A DNA stretch of 48,434 bases from Fonsecaea monophora (Eukaryota; Ascomycota; Eurotiomycetes; Chaetothyriales; Herpotrichiellaceae), in the NCBI RefSeq assembly GCF_001642475.1, contig NW_019174097.1:1-48434 (forward strand). Direction: 5' to 3'. How positions within the stretch are numbered: the first letter of the stretch is position 1; the number at the start of each line of letters is the position of its first letter. A program made the translations under genes and the position numbers. A model generated the notes under the pieces. The model saw only the letters and a program-made list of their open reading frames with translations. It was not told the DNA's origin and ran no database searches. Positions 35,319 through 45,514 of the stretch are shown here, piece after piece.

Positions 35319-35524
35319 ATGGCTCTCACACTGGACGGCATCATGACTATTGTGTTTGGTGTCTTCATGGCCATCATGTCTCTTGTGTCGTTGTGGCAGG
35401 CGGCACACTTCGCCGCACGTGGTCATCGAAGTGAGTCCGACGCCGTCTCGATCGATGAGGCTTTCGAACTAACCCAAGTGTAGCTCGCGACCCTCGAGTC
35501 AACAGCTTTGAACTGGAGGCATGA
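35319..35524 (+). CDS. Small single-helix membrane protein, 50 aa, one intron
   Basis: Exons 35319-35430 and 35484-35524 around a 53-nt intron with donor GTGAGT, branch CTAAC and acceptor GTGTAG, all near consensus. The product starts MALTLDGIMTIVFGVFMA, has one hydrophobic helix (about residues 8-28) and a short basic then acidic tail ending FELEA. I know no function. An intron with such clean signals inside so short a frame is hard to explain unless the gene is real. If the intron is retained, translation stops at the TAG of the acceptor, giving a 55-residue form with an acidic tail. It could be an ER anchor or partner of a nearby enzyme or transporter, but that is a guess. Confidence 0.6.
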
Positions 35525-36153
35525 CTCTGATGGTGACGGCATTGTACAACATCACCTTTGACAACAATAGCATCAGAGCGGCATTCTTCATCAAATATCC
35601 AGCCACGGTGTTGTGGTCATGAGGAGGTACTGGAGGGGGCAATGGCGCCAAAGTGTTTGAAGATTTGTCCGCTACTGGGTTTAGTTATGCTTTCCGCCAA
35701 GGTCCATCCCGTTTGCCCACCGACAAGCTGGTGAAGCGCAGGGAATCAACAAGGAGTTTGCTATTCACAATGGAAGGACGAATCAGATGGCACAGCATAG
35801 AAATGAGCCGATTTGGCCTCGCTAGGTAGCAGCCAATCCAGCCATGATTCGCACCCAGCATATTCTCGCAGACACCATCCATAACACAGAGGTTGGAACT
35901 GGCAGATAATATTAGAATAGACACTACCTGTTTGATCTGTTTAGATTCGTGACAAGGTCATCAACACCAAAACATTTTCTCATGTTGGTGATTTTTGTGT
36001 ACGATCCCCCAACACCGCATTCCACCAGCCATGCACGTTCTGGACGCGGACCAACCAAGGGAAAAAAGTCTGTACAATAACCGAATCTGCACGCGCGATA
36101 TATCTCAATCTCCCTGTGCCACCATCGCTAGCATCGTGGAGAAACTGCAGCTT
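35525..36153. other. Intergenic region, no gene seen
   Basis: 629 bp between the 3' ends of the microprotein gene and the SUR7-family gene. It is presumably untranslated sequence from both, with no motif I can name. Confidence 0.45.
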
Positions 36154-37032
36154 CTATGATCCGTACTCCTTGTCGTGAACAAAGCTGCCTCTGCTCCTTG
36201 TGCTTCTACTCCTTCGGCCTCGGAACGTGAAACCTCGTGACTTGGTTGTTCTGGGTTCGCGACGTGAGGATCCGCCCATACAGAAGAGGACAGTGCAAAT
36301 GAAGAAGCACGCAAATGCAGCCCATTCAAACCCAAAGGCGTACTTTCCAATGTCGGAAGCTTGACCGTTGTTCCGGAAGTTGTTGCGGCCTTTGACGTAC
36401 GCGGCACTGTAGACCCGTTAGCACACTTGCGCATGGCACACAGCATACATGGACTCACGTCATAAGAGATGCCTGGATTGCCTGGAAAAACATGGCCATC
36501 ATGCTCAAGAGACCACTGAGATAGGAGCCCAATCTGGTGCACAGGGCGAGGAGGCCAGTAAACAACGCGCATACGCCGAAGAAGAGCGCAATGAGCATGA
36601 AAGCAAACATGAAACGAGTCATCAAGAAGTAGTACCCATGACGCTCAACAAAGTTCCGAGGGACATTCACCGTGGTGTCAAAGGTTCGGTGAGACGCAGG
36701 GTCCAGTGGAAATGCCGGATGCACATCTGAGTAGTGCTGGTCGCCGCAATGTGTGCGTCCGTTCTGAACACCGCACACGTTCCAATATGACCATCTTGAC
36801 ACGGGAGGAGCTCCCGGAATATTTGCGGTATCTGCTTGTAGAATGTAGAATTTGTTGACAGGGCCATGCTCAACTGCGCCCGCGAGGAGGATGAAGAACA
36901 TAAACAGAAGGCCAGCGGCGAGGAGGATTAGCGATGCCAGGCCAAAGAGACCGTTACCTGTGACGCGGCAGTCAGTACGAGGTACCTCGGGATCGTCGTC
37001 TGCAGGACCAAGCTTCACTTACGGGACGCCAT
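36154..37032 (-). CDS. SUR7/PalI-family four-helix membrane protein, 253 aa
   Basis: Exons 37032-37023 (only 10 nt), 36957-36459 and 36406-36154. The start reads MASRNGLFGLASLILL, going straight into the first membrane helix (about 5-30). An extracellular loop follows, with the W-x-x-C pair (YWNVCG...THCG) seen in SUR7 relatives. Then come helices around 125-150, 155-185 and 215-235. The tail is basic and rich in Ser and Arg, ending DKEYGS. SUR7-type proteins mark eisosome/MCC patches in the plasma membrane and affect wall integrity and sphingolipid balance. The first coding exon carries just three codons plus one base, which makes automated start prediction unreliable. It lies outside the metabolic block. 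Confidence 0.87.
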
Positions 37033-38100
37033 GGCGGCGCAGTGAGTTTGAGGGTGGCTGGAGCTTGCAGCAGAGTGCCCAACGGCGCGACGAGATACGA
37101 AATGTAGAGAAGGGTGGCCTGGAGGGACGGTTTAAAAGGTGGGAGATGTGTGTTGGGAGCGATAGAGGAAGCAAGCGCGGGGTGTAAAGAGTAGATAGCG
37201 GTGGTGTGGGAGGAGAAGGTGCTCTTGTACTAATGCAGCAGTGGTAAGAGAGCAAGAGAGCTTGTGATGTACGTATGTTGGTCGCTCGGTATGCAGGCAG
37301 TAGATGTAATGCTGTGTCTTGGATGAGGTCACCCAACCAAAGGAACCAAAGGAACTGACCACCCACTAGAGCTTGGATCCTTCCCGTCTCTTGGAGTGAC
37401 AGCCGACTACTGGAGGTACATTTACCGGAGAGCTTGGAAGACTGTGGAGAGGGACCAGGATAGGGAAGCCGGAGAGGGCCATAGGTAGTGGTACTGCAAA
37501 ATTGTTGGAGAAGGTTTAGAGGGCACCCACAGCGCCCAAGATGGAGAGTACAGGGACGGACAATAATGACGGCCTGCCCCCTAAGACTCAAGCGCAGGCC
37601 CCCCCCCACACCGACTCCAAGGGCATCAACTTGGGCTCCAGGGCTTTTCCCGTGGACTCTTGGATGCCTGCTTGGGCAGGCGATGACGCACCTCCAAGCA
37701 AACTGAGTTAGAGGTCCAACACTGTAGCGCAGCATGCTGCAGCACAACAATTCACCACGTCATCAACAAATGCTCCACTTAGTGCCACCTTCAGGCAATG
37801 CTAGTTCCTAATATGGCTAGTTTCCGTGATCGGGCTCCAATAGCTGAAAACTCTAATCCTCGCCAATCCTCCCATCTTGGCCAAGCTGGAAAAACACCGG
37901 TCCGCAGTCTTGCAGTCTCACATTCTCGCAGCTTCACTGGTGATGTCGGTGACCCTTTGGTGCCATCACCTGATATCGAACCATCCTTCCACCTGGGGCC
38001 AGCCTTGCTTCCTCGGACAGTACTTTGCAAATCACTCATTATTGTCCTGCTTCCCCATGTTTAACACATCTTTTATTTTCTGACTATCGAGGTTTCCACA
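37033..38100. promoter_or_regulatory. Divergent promoter region, SUR7-family gene and RAV2
   Basis: 1.07 kb between divergent starts. Minus-strand frames near 37019-37750 continue the SUR7 5' leader and are Ser/Pro-rich without domain character. I see no distinct operator. Confidence 0.5.
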
Positions 38101-39182
38101 ATGTCCACATGGGTCTATCCTCCATTACCTCCCGACGAGCTTCGAAAGGCCGAGAATGACTCTTTGGTATGGTTGAACAAGTGACAAATTGTCCATACAC
38201 TGACTTGCCCTCAGAAACTTGAGCTGCGATGGCTCCTGGAGTCGCTGCAACGTGCCTTGCCTGCTCTCAAAGAAGCTCTGGAGGAATGTGCTGCACTGTT
38301 GGCGCCGAAAGAACCCGGATCGACACTGGTCCTGTCATCACTCAGATCCGAGAGTGTAAAAGGCTTTGTAACAAGGGTTGGCACCAAGCTTCTCAAGGGC
38401 GTACGCTGGCCCCCTAAAATTCCCCGAACCTACCTGGTCTGAAAGCGTTACAGGACATCCATCTTCGGCTGACTACGTTGCCACCAAATACCCCAAGAGG
38501 TACCACTACTTCCACACCCTCGACTCGCCTGATGTTCCATTCCTCCTCTTCATCCTCCGAAATTGTCCTCTCTCAACTGTCAGCCGTCAAGTCTTTACTC
38601 AATGATTCACTCGACGTAATCGACGTGTCAAGGTGGACCGGCCAATCGACTGACTCCTCCTTCATCTCGGGCCAATTGAAGTTGCTACATGACCATTTGC
38701 GTGAAGCCAAGGCCTATTTGAGAGGTCCAGTGACCGGTGCCGATATCTCCTCTATCCCAGGGGCTGAATGGTGGCTAAATAGCCCCGATGAAAACGTGTT
38801 CCAACCACCGTTGGGTGAAAACCTCAGTTTGCACTTTACGATCCAGGAAGCCAATCTTGTTCTCACTGTCCGAACCCTCGCTCCAACTTCCCCTGGTGGA
38901 ACTCCCAGCACCCCTTCCGAGGGATCTTTCTCGCTCTCTGGACTCAACCTCAGGACGAGGTTGCTGGGGTTAGGTCCCAAGCCTCCAACTCACGACGAAA
39001 TGGGTGAAATCTTTGAGTGGCGCGGACGGCAAGATGTGATCGTCCGTGAAAAGGTTCGAGTGGAGACGAGCGATCCCAGTCTGCTCAGCATTGCCGCAAA
39101 ATTGAGTGCGCTGGAGCATGAGGTTGGCCGTTGGAGGATGAATCTTCGCATCATTCTGACGGGCAGTACTGAGGAGGATTGA
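38101..39182 (+). CDS. RAV2: Rav2/Rogdi, RAVE complex subunit, 326 aa
   Basis: Exons 38101-38166, 38215-38400 and 38454-39182, with very short introns (48 and 53 nt). The N-terminus MSTWVYPPLPPDELRKAEN leads into the Rogdi leucine-zipper domain: a LRWLLESLQRALPALKEAL helix, Leu-rich LVLSSLRSESVKGFVTRVG, then DIHLRL. The C-terminal half is a helical bundle ending with an amphipathic helix. In yeast Rav2 joins Rav1 and Skp1 in RAVE, which reassembles V1 with V0 of the vacuolar ATPase. Length fits fungal Rogdi-like proteins. The identification rests on recalled family pattern rather than on a catalytic motif. Confidence 0.82.
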
Positions 39183-39746
39183 ACTGGATACGCCATCAAG
39201 TTTGTGTCTTGCTTCGACTACTGCACGTTCCGCAAAGGCTTGGTTCACCGGTCGACGCTGTGATCTTCACGGTCCATACTCCATACAATTTCCATCCGAA
39301 GCCGATAGTCTGGTGGAGCGTTTCACGTGATGTGCAGCTTCGTTCGCGCCAAAAAGTCAAACCTGCAGCGGGACTTTGCCGGTTTTGGCCGTTAGGGAGT
39401 TTGGTGCTCCCCAACCTTGCATCCAAGTGCTCCCGCATGTTGCACTCTTACAACCTCAACCTCAGCTGCTCGTTCTCTTCTTGCGATGCTCCGACCAAGG
39501 CGCATTCCCTCTCGGCTCGAACAATGACCTCCAACGCAGAAATAGCACACTTTGTGCGCTTCCCATCTCGCGCATAAAGACGAAGTCTAAAATGGCAGCA
39601 CAGGCGTCGTTGAGGACAAAGACTGTTCCTCCTCCCGACAGTCCTTTGTTCTCGACAGAACCAAAAAACCTGGGCCGGGTTTTTGTTCCTTGCTTTCTTC
39701 GACACAGTCTTACCACAAGTAAATCACACGTGGGTACACATATAAT
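39183..39746. other. Intergenic region, no gene seen
   Basis: 564 bp between RAV2 and the next plus-strand gene, so it should hold that gene's promoter. Nothing specific is visible. Confidence 0.45.
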
Positions 39747-41408
39747 ATGGCTCCCGAAGTCGTCAATGGGTTCGCCATGGTTGCCGATAAGGAGCGATCT
39801 TCTTTAACAAGGCTATTCCATCGACGATTCAGCTCTTCGAGTAAAGTCAACACCAAAATGTCGACTTCCAATACAGGTATGGAGCAAACAGGCGTTGTCC
39901 AGAGCGAAAGTTCTGCTCGGATTGAGACCACAAGACCACCTCACCTTCGGCGCCGAATTACGATTGGCGGTTCGGGTCAAGATGCTCAAGCTGCCCAGCA
40001 CACGTCCTTGCCAACAGATACAAGGCATGGCTCAACAACTCTTCAAGGCGGAGGATCCGGATCCCTAACTGCGAAATGCCATTATCCTCCCACGAGCTGG
40101 AGGCCCACTCCACCTGCTCAACTTACCGTTTCGGATGTTGAGCGAAACGATCTGTCAGGAAGCGGTTCAAACGGTGGTGAAGACGATGGGACTAGGAAAT
40201 CATCCACGACTGTCCAAGTCGCAGGACCTCACCTCAACCCTCCTCTCTCAAACAGCACGATGACTGCCAGTTCGCCGGAAAAAGCGAGGGACCCTCCAGC
40301 ATCATCCAATGGTGAATATCGGTCTTCTCCAGCTCGACCAGGCTCTCGTCGCCGCTACAGTATAATCTCCTCCATGTCCACCAACTCAACAAACGCAGGA
40401 ATCTCACCGACTAGAACGACCGGCGCATCAACTTTAGGTCGGCGAGCTTCCGGTGGAATCGCCACTCTGCCAGATCCGAGGACTGTGTATGCTCACACGT
40501 ATCACTACACGGTCTGTGCTCACACATCACCTCCGATGTCCCGACCCCTCAATGTGCAGCCTAAACTCGTGCGGTACAGGGAAGGACTTCTGGCGTATCC
40601 CCCATTTCATCTGCGTGGGTACAATGCTGATCAATCAATTGCACCTCCCACGATCTACATCCTGGATGGATCGTGCGCCGACTGTGACATCAAAACACGA
40701 CGCCACGCCGAGTCAAAGGTCCTGTCTAGATACTCCCATCAGCTGGAAAATCTTTACATCCAGCTGAGTCTTGTTCAGAAGGACATCGCCAACAAGAACC
40801 ACGACGTCTCGATTCCTGAAAAAAGCGACAGCGCGGTAGCCATGTTTTCATTCCCATCGACCCTAGAACTGGAGACCGAGGCGACCCAAGCGATTCTGGA
40901 GATCGAGGATCAGCTGGACCAATTGATCAGTAGCCGTGATCGTGAGGTTAGACAGATTTGGAACGGATACACTGCGAGGTGGGGTCCGGCAACAGTTGGA
41001 ATTCACCGCGAACACAAGACTCGCGAAAGAAGTCAAGCAAGAGCCGCCGTCACATCGGACAGCATGTCTCAGGACACTGCAGCCTCATCAACCGGCTTTG
41101 ATGTCCCTTTAAGTGATCACAGTCCCGGCCGAAGTCGCACGATGACCACGCTGAGCACGAAACCAGCCTCTCACGTGAGCCGAAATAGCAGTTCCGATAC
41201 CCACGCGCGCACCAGATCTGTCGGCGGTCCACAGGAACGATATTCGGACGGAACATATGGACTTAGCGTTGACTCGTCAGTGGATGGTGTCAAAGGACGG
41301 GGTCGTATGGTGGTCGATTGGATCCGGCCGTCACGACGGGAAGGTAGGAGCAGGAGTGTCGCCGGGGCCACAAGCCGGACAAGCAGTCGAAACGTGCCAG
41401 ATAAATGA
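39747..41408 (+). CDS. Uncharacterised Ser-rich protein with a Cys/His pair, 553 aa
   Basis: Single exon. I do not recognise the family. Residues 1-240 and 410-553 are rich in Ser, Thr, Arg and Gly and look disordered. The middle, about 245-405, looks folded. It begins with TVYAHTYHYTVCAH (C257, H259), continues into FHLRGYN, has GSCADC (C310, C313) and then runs into two long helices with coiled-coil character. C257/H259 with C310/C313 would suit one zinc site, which is inference. No signal peptide or membrane helix is seen. The N-terminal FHRRFSSSSK stretch could be a weak nuclear or mitochondrial signal. Confidence 0.75.
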   Translation: MAPEVVNGFAMVADKERSSLTRLFHRRFSSSSKVNTKMSTSNTGMEQTGVVQSESSARIETTRPPHLRRRITIGGSGQDAQAAQHTSLPTDTRHGSTTLQGGGSGSLTAKCHYPPTSWRPTPPAQLTVSDVERNDLSGSGSNGGEDDGTRKSSTTVQVAGPHLNPPLSNSTMTASSPEKARDPPASSNGEYRSSPARPGSRRRYSIISSMSTNSTNAGISPTRTTGASTLGRRASGGIATLPDPRTVYAHTYHYTVCAHTSPPMSRPLNVQPKLVRYREGLLAYPPFHLRGYNADQSIAPPTIYILDGSCADCDIKTRRHAESKVLSRYSHQLENLYIQLSLVQKDIANKNHDVSIPEKSDSAVAMFSFPSTLELETEATQAILEIEDQLDQLISSRDREVRQIWNGYTARWGPATVGIHREHKTRERSQARAAVTSDSMSQDTAASSTGFDVPLSDHSPGRSRTMTTLSTKPASHVSRNSSSDTHARTRSVGGPQERYSDGTYGLSVDSSVDGVKGRGRMVVDWIRPSRREGRSRSVAGATSRTSSRNVPDK

Positions 41409-42469
41409 AAACGAGGACAATCAACAAGGAACATGGGATGCAAATCTTTTGGAATTTCGCACCATGGGCAATCGGGAGAGTCGAGACACGCATCATTTGG
41501 GTAGGTATATTGAAAGGGACATTTAACAAAACGCCAATCACAAAGGGAAAGCAAGGCTGGGTAAAACAAAAGAAACGCGGATTCATTGCCATTTTCAAGA
41601 TGGTTTTACACGGGGCTGTCATACTCGGGATATACCACAAAAGGGTAGGAGGCATTCTGCGACAATTGTCATGGCGGCGGATCATGTATGTGCAATAAAT
41701 GAATGACACGACCAGACCAGACCGGACGGCGAGACTGGGAGGGAATTACCAGCATACCACCATTTCAGAAAGAGGGATAGCGAAGCTGGAAAGAATGAAA
41801 AGGGAAAACCGACAAAAAAAAAAAAACGGACCGGACAGATTTACTCCATGTATATAGATAGCATTCAAGAAACGAACGACCGACGACAATGATGAATGAC
41901 GATGACAACAAATAACAGCTATAAACGATGAAGAACGCGAATTTTGGATCGAGTGCCACACAGTCTTTTGGATTTTTATGTCTATTCTAGTAGACCATTC
42001 AAGCCATTTTCCCACTCGGTTTTGTTTCCCAGGTTCTTCGGGTATGGAATATCTGTCTATCTACTTAGGTACAGGTACGTGTAGGGATGGAGAGGTATAA
42101 GTATAGATATTGAGAAGGAAGCCATCGTGCCTCGTCGCTCTTCCCCCATTCTCTCTTCGTACATGGCCGAATTGGCAGGCAATGGTCTTGTCGAGGTGTT
42201 GGTGCTTGTAGATGGATGGATGGATAGATGGATAGCTCGAGATATTCTGGTTCGGGTTGATTGGGGCTCAAGTACTCAAGCTCAAGCAGAAGCAGAAGCA
42301 TGAGTATGGGTTTGAGCCTGTTCCATCCCTTCTTGTAGCCTGTGACCGAGTCCCGGATCGCTCTCTCTCTCTCTGAGACACAGAGCGAGTGAGAGAGACA
42401 AGGCACACCAGGAGAGAGTATTCACAGTTCCCAGCCGGGGTGTACACAAAGGCAGCAACTCTCTCAAGA
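41409..42469. other. Convergent intergenic region with poly-A and simple repeats
   Basis: 1.06 kb between two 3' ends, longer than usual for convergent fungal genes. It has a run of about 14 A residues (41813-41826), a GATG-type microsatellite (42211-42234) and a CT run (42361-42374). Minus-strand frames of about 90-140 codons do not look like protein. An antisense or long 3' transcript is possible, but the sequence does not show one. Confidence 0.5.
42211..42234. repeat. GATG/GATA tetranucleotide microsatellite
   Basis: Short imperfect array of GATG units with one GATA, within the convergent intergenic region. Confidence 0.75.
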
Positions 42470-44452
42470 CTACAACTTCGCCCGTCCCTGGTCGATGCGC
42501 CGCCAACTCTCGGCGTCCAGCTCGCGGAACCGCTCCGCCTCGAGGTCGAGGTAATACTTCCTCGCATCGGCCTGTCCGCTGGTGCTAGTGACCGTAGGAG
42601 CCCCCCAGTCGATGTTCTTGACGACCATCTTGGCGTGCTTGAAGGTGTCGCCCACGTCGACGAGCTGGTCGCGCACCATTACGAGACGCGGCACGGCGTA
42701 GCGCGGCACGCCTTTACTCCGAAGGGCTTTGAAGAGGTTGTTCATGAAGGCTTGCTCGCCGGGTCGGGACGAGGTCGAGGTCTGTTTTTCGTTGTTGTTG
42801 ATGGCCGGGTCGAGCACAATCAGCGCCGTGCCCGCTTGGCCGTCGTACTTGGCGAGGCGCTTGCCGACTACCACGGCGTCCTTGACGAACGGCAACTCGG
42901 AGATGAACGCCCTGACTTCGCCGGCTGACACGTTCTCGCCCATCCACCGATACGTGTCGCCGATGCGATCGACGAATCTCACCCAGTTGTCGCTCTCCTG
43001 GACGAGTAGGTCGCCACTGCGCTGGAACAGGTCGCCCTTTTCGAACACGTCTCGGAGCATCTTGTTCTCCGTGGCCGACTCGTTGTTGTGGTAGTTTGTG
43101 TAGGTGGCGAGATTGCGGATGCGCGCAATGGCCTCACCAGCTTCGCCCTTGGGGCACACGATGCAGAAGCCCGTCGTGGGGTCGCGGACCGGTGACTCGG
43201 TATCGTAGTCGAACCGGACGATGAATTGGTCCTTCTCCAGAACCTTCTTCCTCAACGTCCCCATGTAACCGACCTTGCCAGCGCCCGGTTTGCCGGCACG
43301 GTGGATGTTGTCGAACTTGACCAGGCCCTCGGTAGAGCGGTAGAATTCGCGGACCTCGCGGACGTTGAAACGATCTTGATAAGCCACCCAGACGTCCTTT
43401 TGCAGTCCGTTACCCAGAGCGACCTTGACATTGTGGTTCCTGTCGTATGGCCCCGCAGGTGTAGTTAGGAGGAAGCGACACAGTTCACCGACATAGAGAA
43501 CCCTCGTGGCGCGTGATTCGTGCACGTCCTTCCAGAACCCGCGGGCCGAGAACTTTCTCGCGAGGCAGAAACAGCCGCCCTGCCCCGCCGAGTAGCACAA
43601 CCCAGTGAAGAATGTAGTACCGTGGAAAAGGGGCATGCACGAGTACGTGCGGAGACCCTGGAGGTATTTCTTGGGGTTGGAGGCGTCGGCCGAAGACGTG
43701 CACGCGACGGCGCAGATGAGGCTGTTTTTGATGCTGCATGCTTTGGGTTTTCCCGTCGTGCCGGAAGTGTAGATCAGGGCGGCGACAGAGCTCATATTCT
43801 TGGGTGGTGTCGGCGGCAAGGCCGAGGATGGTGATATGGATGGGTCTGGGAAAGGGAACTCCATGATACTCCCCTTGTCGCTAGGGAGTGGCGTAGGTCG
43901 AAAAGAGCCCAGATTCAGCCTCACGGTCTTGACCTGACCGCCATCCATCGATTGTGCAGCGGACGCTGCGTAGCCAGCCAGATCTGGGGTGCTGAGAATT
44001 AAGGGTGAATTTGGTAGCCGCACGCAATGAAGTAATGTATCGTCTCTTAGGGCGCTGTTGATCAAAGCAGGCGCTGCTCCCAGCCTCGTCAGAGCATAGA
44101 TGGTGGCGACCATTTCGGGCGAGTTAGTCATGAAGACGGCAACGATGTCTCCATCCTTGACCCCCAGACCCTGGCTCAAGCCGAGGGCGAGTTCGTCCAC
44201 CTGGGCCTTGAGTGCCCTGAAGTTCCACGAGCGACCTTCAAACCACAACGCATCTGCATTTGGGTCGCAGAGTTCCAGCATGCGATATAGGTGAGGCGAC
44301 TGAGCACCGAGCTTGTCGGCGAATTGGTACAATCGTTTCACAAAGGACTGTTCCTGGCGATATTGACGGATGTCTCTGCTGACGCCGATGCGGTGGTCGG
44401 CGTAGTAGAGCAACCCTGCGGCGGCGGCAGTGGATGCCGCTATAGAGGCCAT
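42470..44452 (-). CDS. FAT1: Fat1-like very-long-chain acyl-CoA synthetase/transporter, 660 aa
   Basis: Intronless. An N-terminal hydrophobic stretch (SIAASTAAAAGLLYYAD) precedes the AMP-binding fold. The P-loop IYTSGTTGKPK lies at about 227-237, followed by MPLFHGT, the FYRSTEG segment of the FATP/VLACS branch, GDLFQRSGDLL, DRIGDTYRWMGENVS and a late FKHAKMV. The FATP-type signature separates it from ordinary long-chain ligases. It should activate very-long-chain fatty acids and help move them across peroxisomal or plasma membranes. The C-terminus is AKL, a good PTS1, so this copy is likely peroxisomal. It shares a divergent promoter with the peroxisomal thiolase. GC-rich third positions suggest strong expression. 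Confidence 0.92.
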   Translation of the reverse strand: MASIAASTAAAAGLLYYADHRIGVSRDIRQYRQEQSFVKRLYQFADKLGAQSPHLYRMLELCDPNADALWFEGRSWNFRALKAQVDELALGLSQGLGVKDGDIVAVFMTNSPEMVATIYALTRLGAAPALINSALRDDTLLHCVRLPNSPLILSTPDLAGYAASAAQSMDGGQVKTVRLNLGSFRPTPLPSDKGSIMEFPFPDPSISPSSALPPTPPKNMSSVAALIYTSGTTGKPKACSIKNSLICAVACTSSADASNPKKYLQGLRTYSCMPLFHGTTFFTGLCYSAGQGGCFCLARKFSARGFWKDVHESRATRVLYVGELCRFLLTTPAGPYDRNHNVKVALGNGLQKDVWVAYQDRFNVREVREFYRSTEGLVKFDNIHRAGKPGAGKVGYMGTLRKKVLEKDQFIVRFDYDTESPVRDPTTGFCIVCPKGEAGEAIARIRNLATYTNYHNNESATENKMLRDVFEKGDLFQRSGDLLVQESDNWVRFVDRIGDTYRWMGENVSAGEVRAFISELPFVKDAVVVGKRLAKYDGQAGTALIVLDPAINNNEKQTSTSSRPGEQAFMNNLFKALRSKGVPRYAVPRLVMVRDQLVDVGDTFKHAKMVVKNIDWGAPTVTSTSGQADARKYYLDLEAERFRELDAESWRRIDQGRAKL

Positions 44453-44599
44453 ATTGAGCAGTGAGCTTCACCAGTTGCCCGAATCGTTGACTTCAGATTT
44501 AATGCGAATGAAGAGAGATGTTAAATTTGAACCAAGTTGAATCCAAGGGCACCTCCGAACACGCAGACACAGTAATACTCCTTTCCCGTCAGAGGTGCC

Positions 44600-44612
44600 G
44601 TGCCTCGGACGT
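44600..44612 (+). promoter_or_regulatory. CCTCGG fatty-acid response element, copy 1
   Basis: The core CCTCGG (44603-44608) is the site bound by FarA/FarB/Ctf1-type Zn2Cys6 factors in Aspergillus and Fusarium at fatty-acid-induced genes. It lies inside GTGCCTCGGACGT, which recurs exactly at 44812-44824. It is 148 bp upstream of the FAT1 start. Confidence 0.6.
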
Positions 44613-44811
44613 TTCTTGATGCTGGCTGGGTGTATCTCACTCCTGCATACAAGTGCCGTAAGATATTCAGCCTAAGTCAGTCTAGGGTTAGAACAGGCCC
44701 CCGAAGCTGACTATGCTTCTCTCGGGAGCTCGGCCGATGGGCGCGAACGAGGCTGGAATGATCCCTCCGGCGCGGTACGGGCGTAAAGACACTTTTGGGA
44801 TCTCAACTAAA

Positions 44812-44824
44812 GTGCCTCGGACGT
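44812..44824 (+). promoter_or_regulatory. CCTCGG fatty-acid response element, copy 2
   Basis: Identical 13-mer to copy 1, 212 bp apart and in the same orientation, core at 44815-44820. An exact 13-base repeat around a known response core is unlikely by chance in this interval. Confidence 0.6.
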
Positions 44825-45508
44825 GCAACAAGGAGAGCTGCGTACGAGTTATGCTCGAGGTGGCAGTTCGGAAATTTGGTCGTGGTGGTTCGGATGCTCT
44901 CCCCTATAGACTAGAGGCGGTTCCCCGGGCCGAGAAGAGTTGGAGAACCCACGTCGTCAGAGCAAGTGAGCGAATGAGTTGCGTGGCTACAACGGTGTCT
45001 GGGAAAGCCCCACGGGGGAGACGCAGGTAGAGACAAAGAGAGGGCAGGTTGGGAGATAAATATCAAGGAAGGTCGGGGGAGAGAAAAGACAAGGGAAGAG
45101 AGGGTGAGAATCCCACACAATCCTGTATTCTTTTAAACTCGTTCCTTCGTCTGTTTGTCCCAATAATCATATATCCAGGGGCTTCAATCACACTTGCCGA
45201 TTCCTTTGAGTATCTGTGGTCTGTGGTCCAGGGTCACTGGGTCACTGGGTCAACCTTTGAATGTGGAGGTGGGGCCGGTGGCTGCCATTCTAGCGAGTTT
45301 TGTGCTGGTCAATATCAGTAACAGAATCATGCAGGGCTGTGTGTCATCTAGCAGTGCATGTGCAGAAGACAGGAGAACAAGGGAGACGGTTGAGGCCAAG
45401 GTGACCGCGGTGCTTGTGGTAGTTGTCATGGTAGTTGTGGGTGATTCGTACGAAAGAAAATGTTTTGAGATCCCGCATCAACTGCCGGAGGCTCAAAGTC
45501 CGAAAATG

Positions 45509-45514
45509 CCGAGG
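45509..45514 (-). promoter_or_regulatory. CCTCGG-type element (CCGAGG) near the thiolase
   Basis: Reverse-orientation core within ATGCCGAGGCAT, whose arms TGCC/GGCA form a short palindrome. It lies about 208 bp upstream of the thiolase start. Confidence 0.5.
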
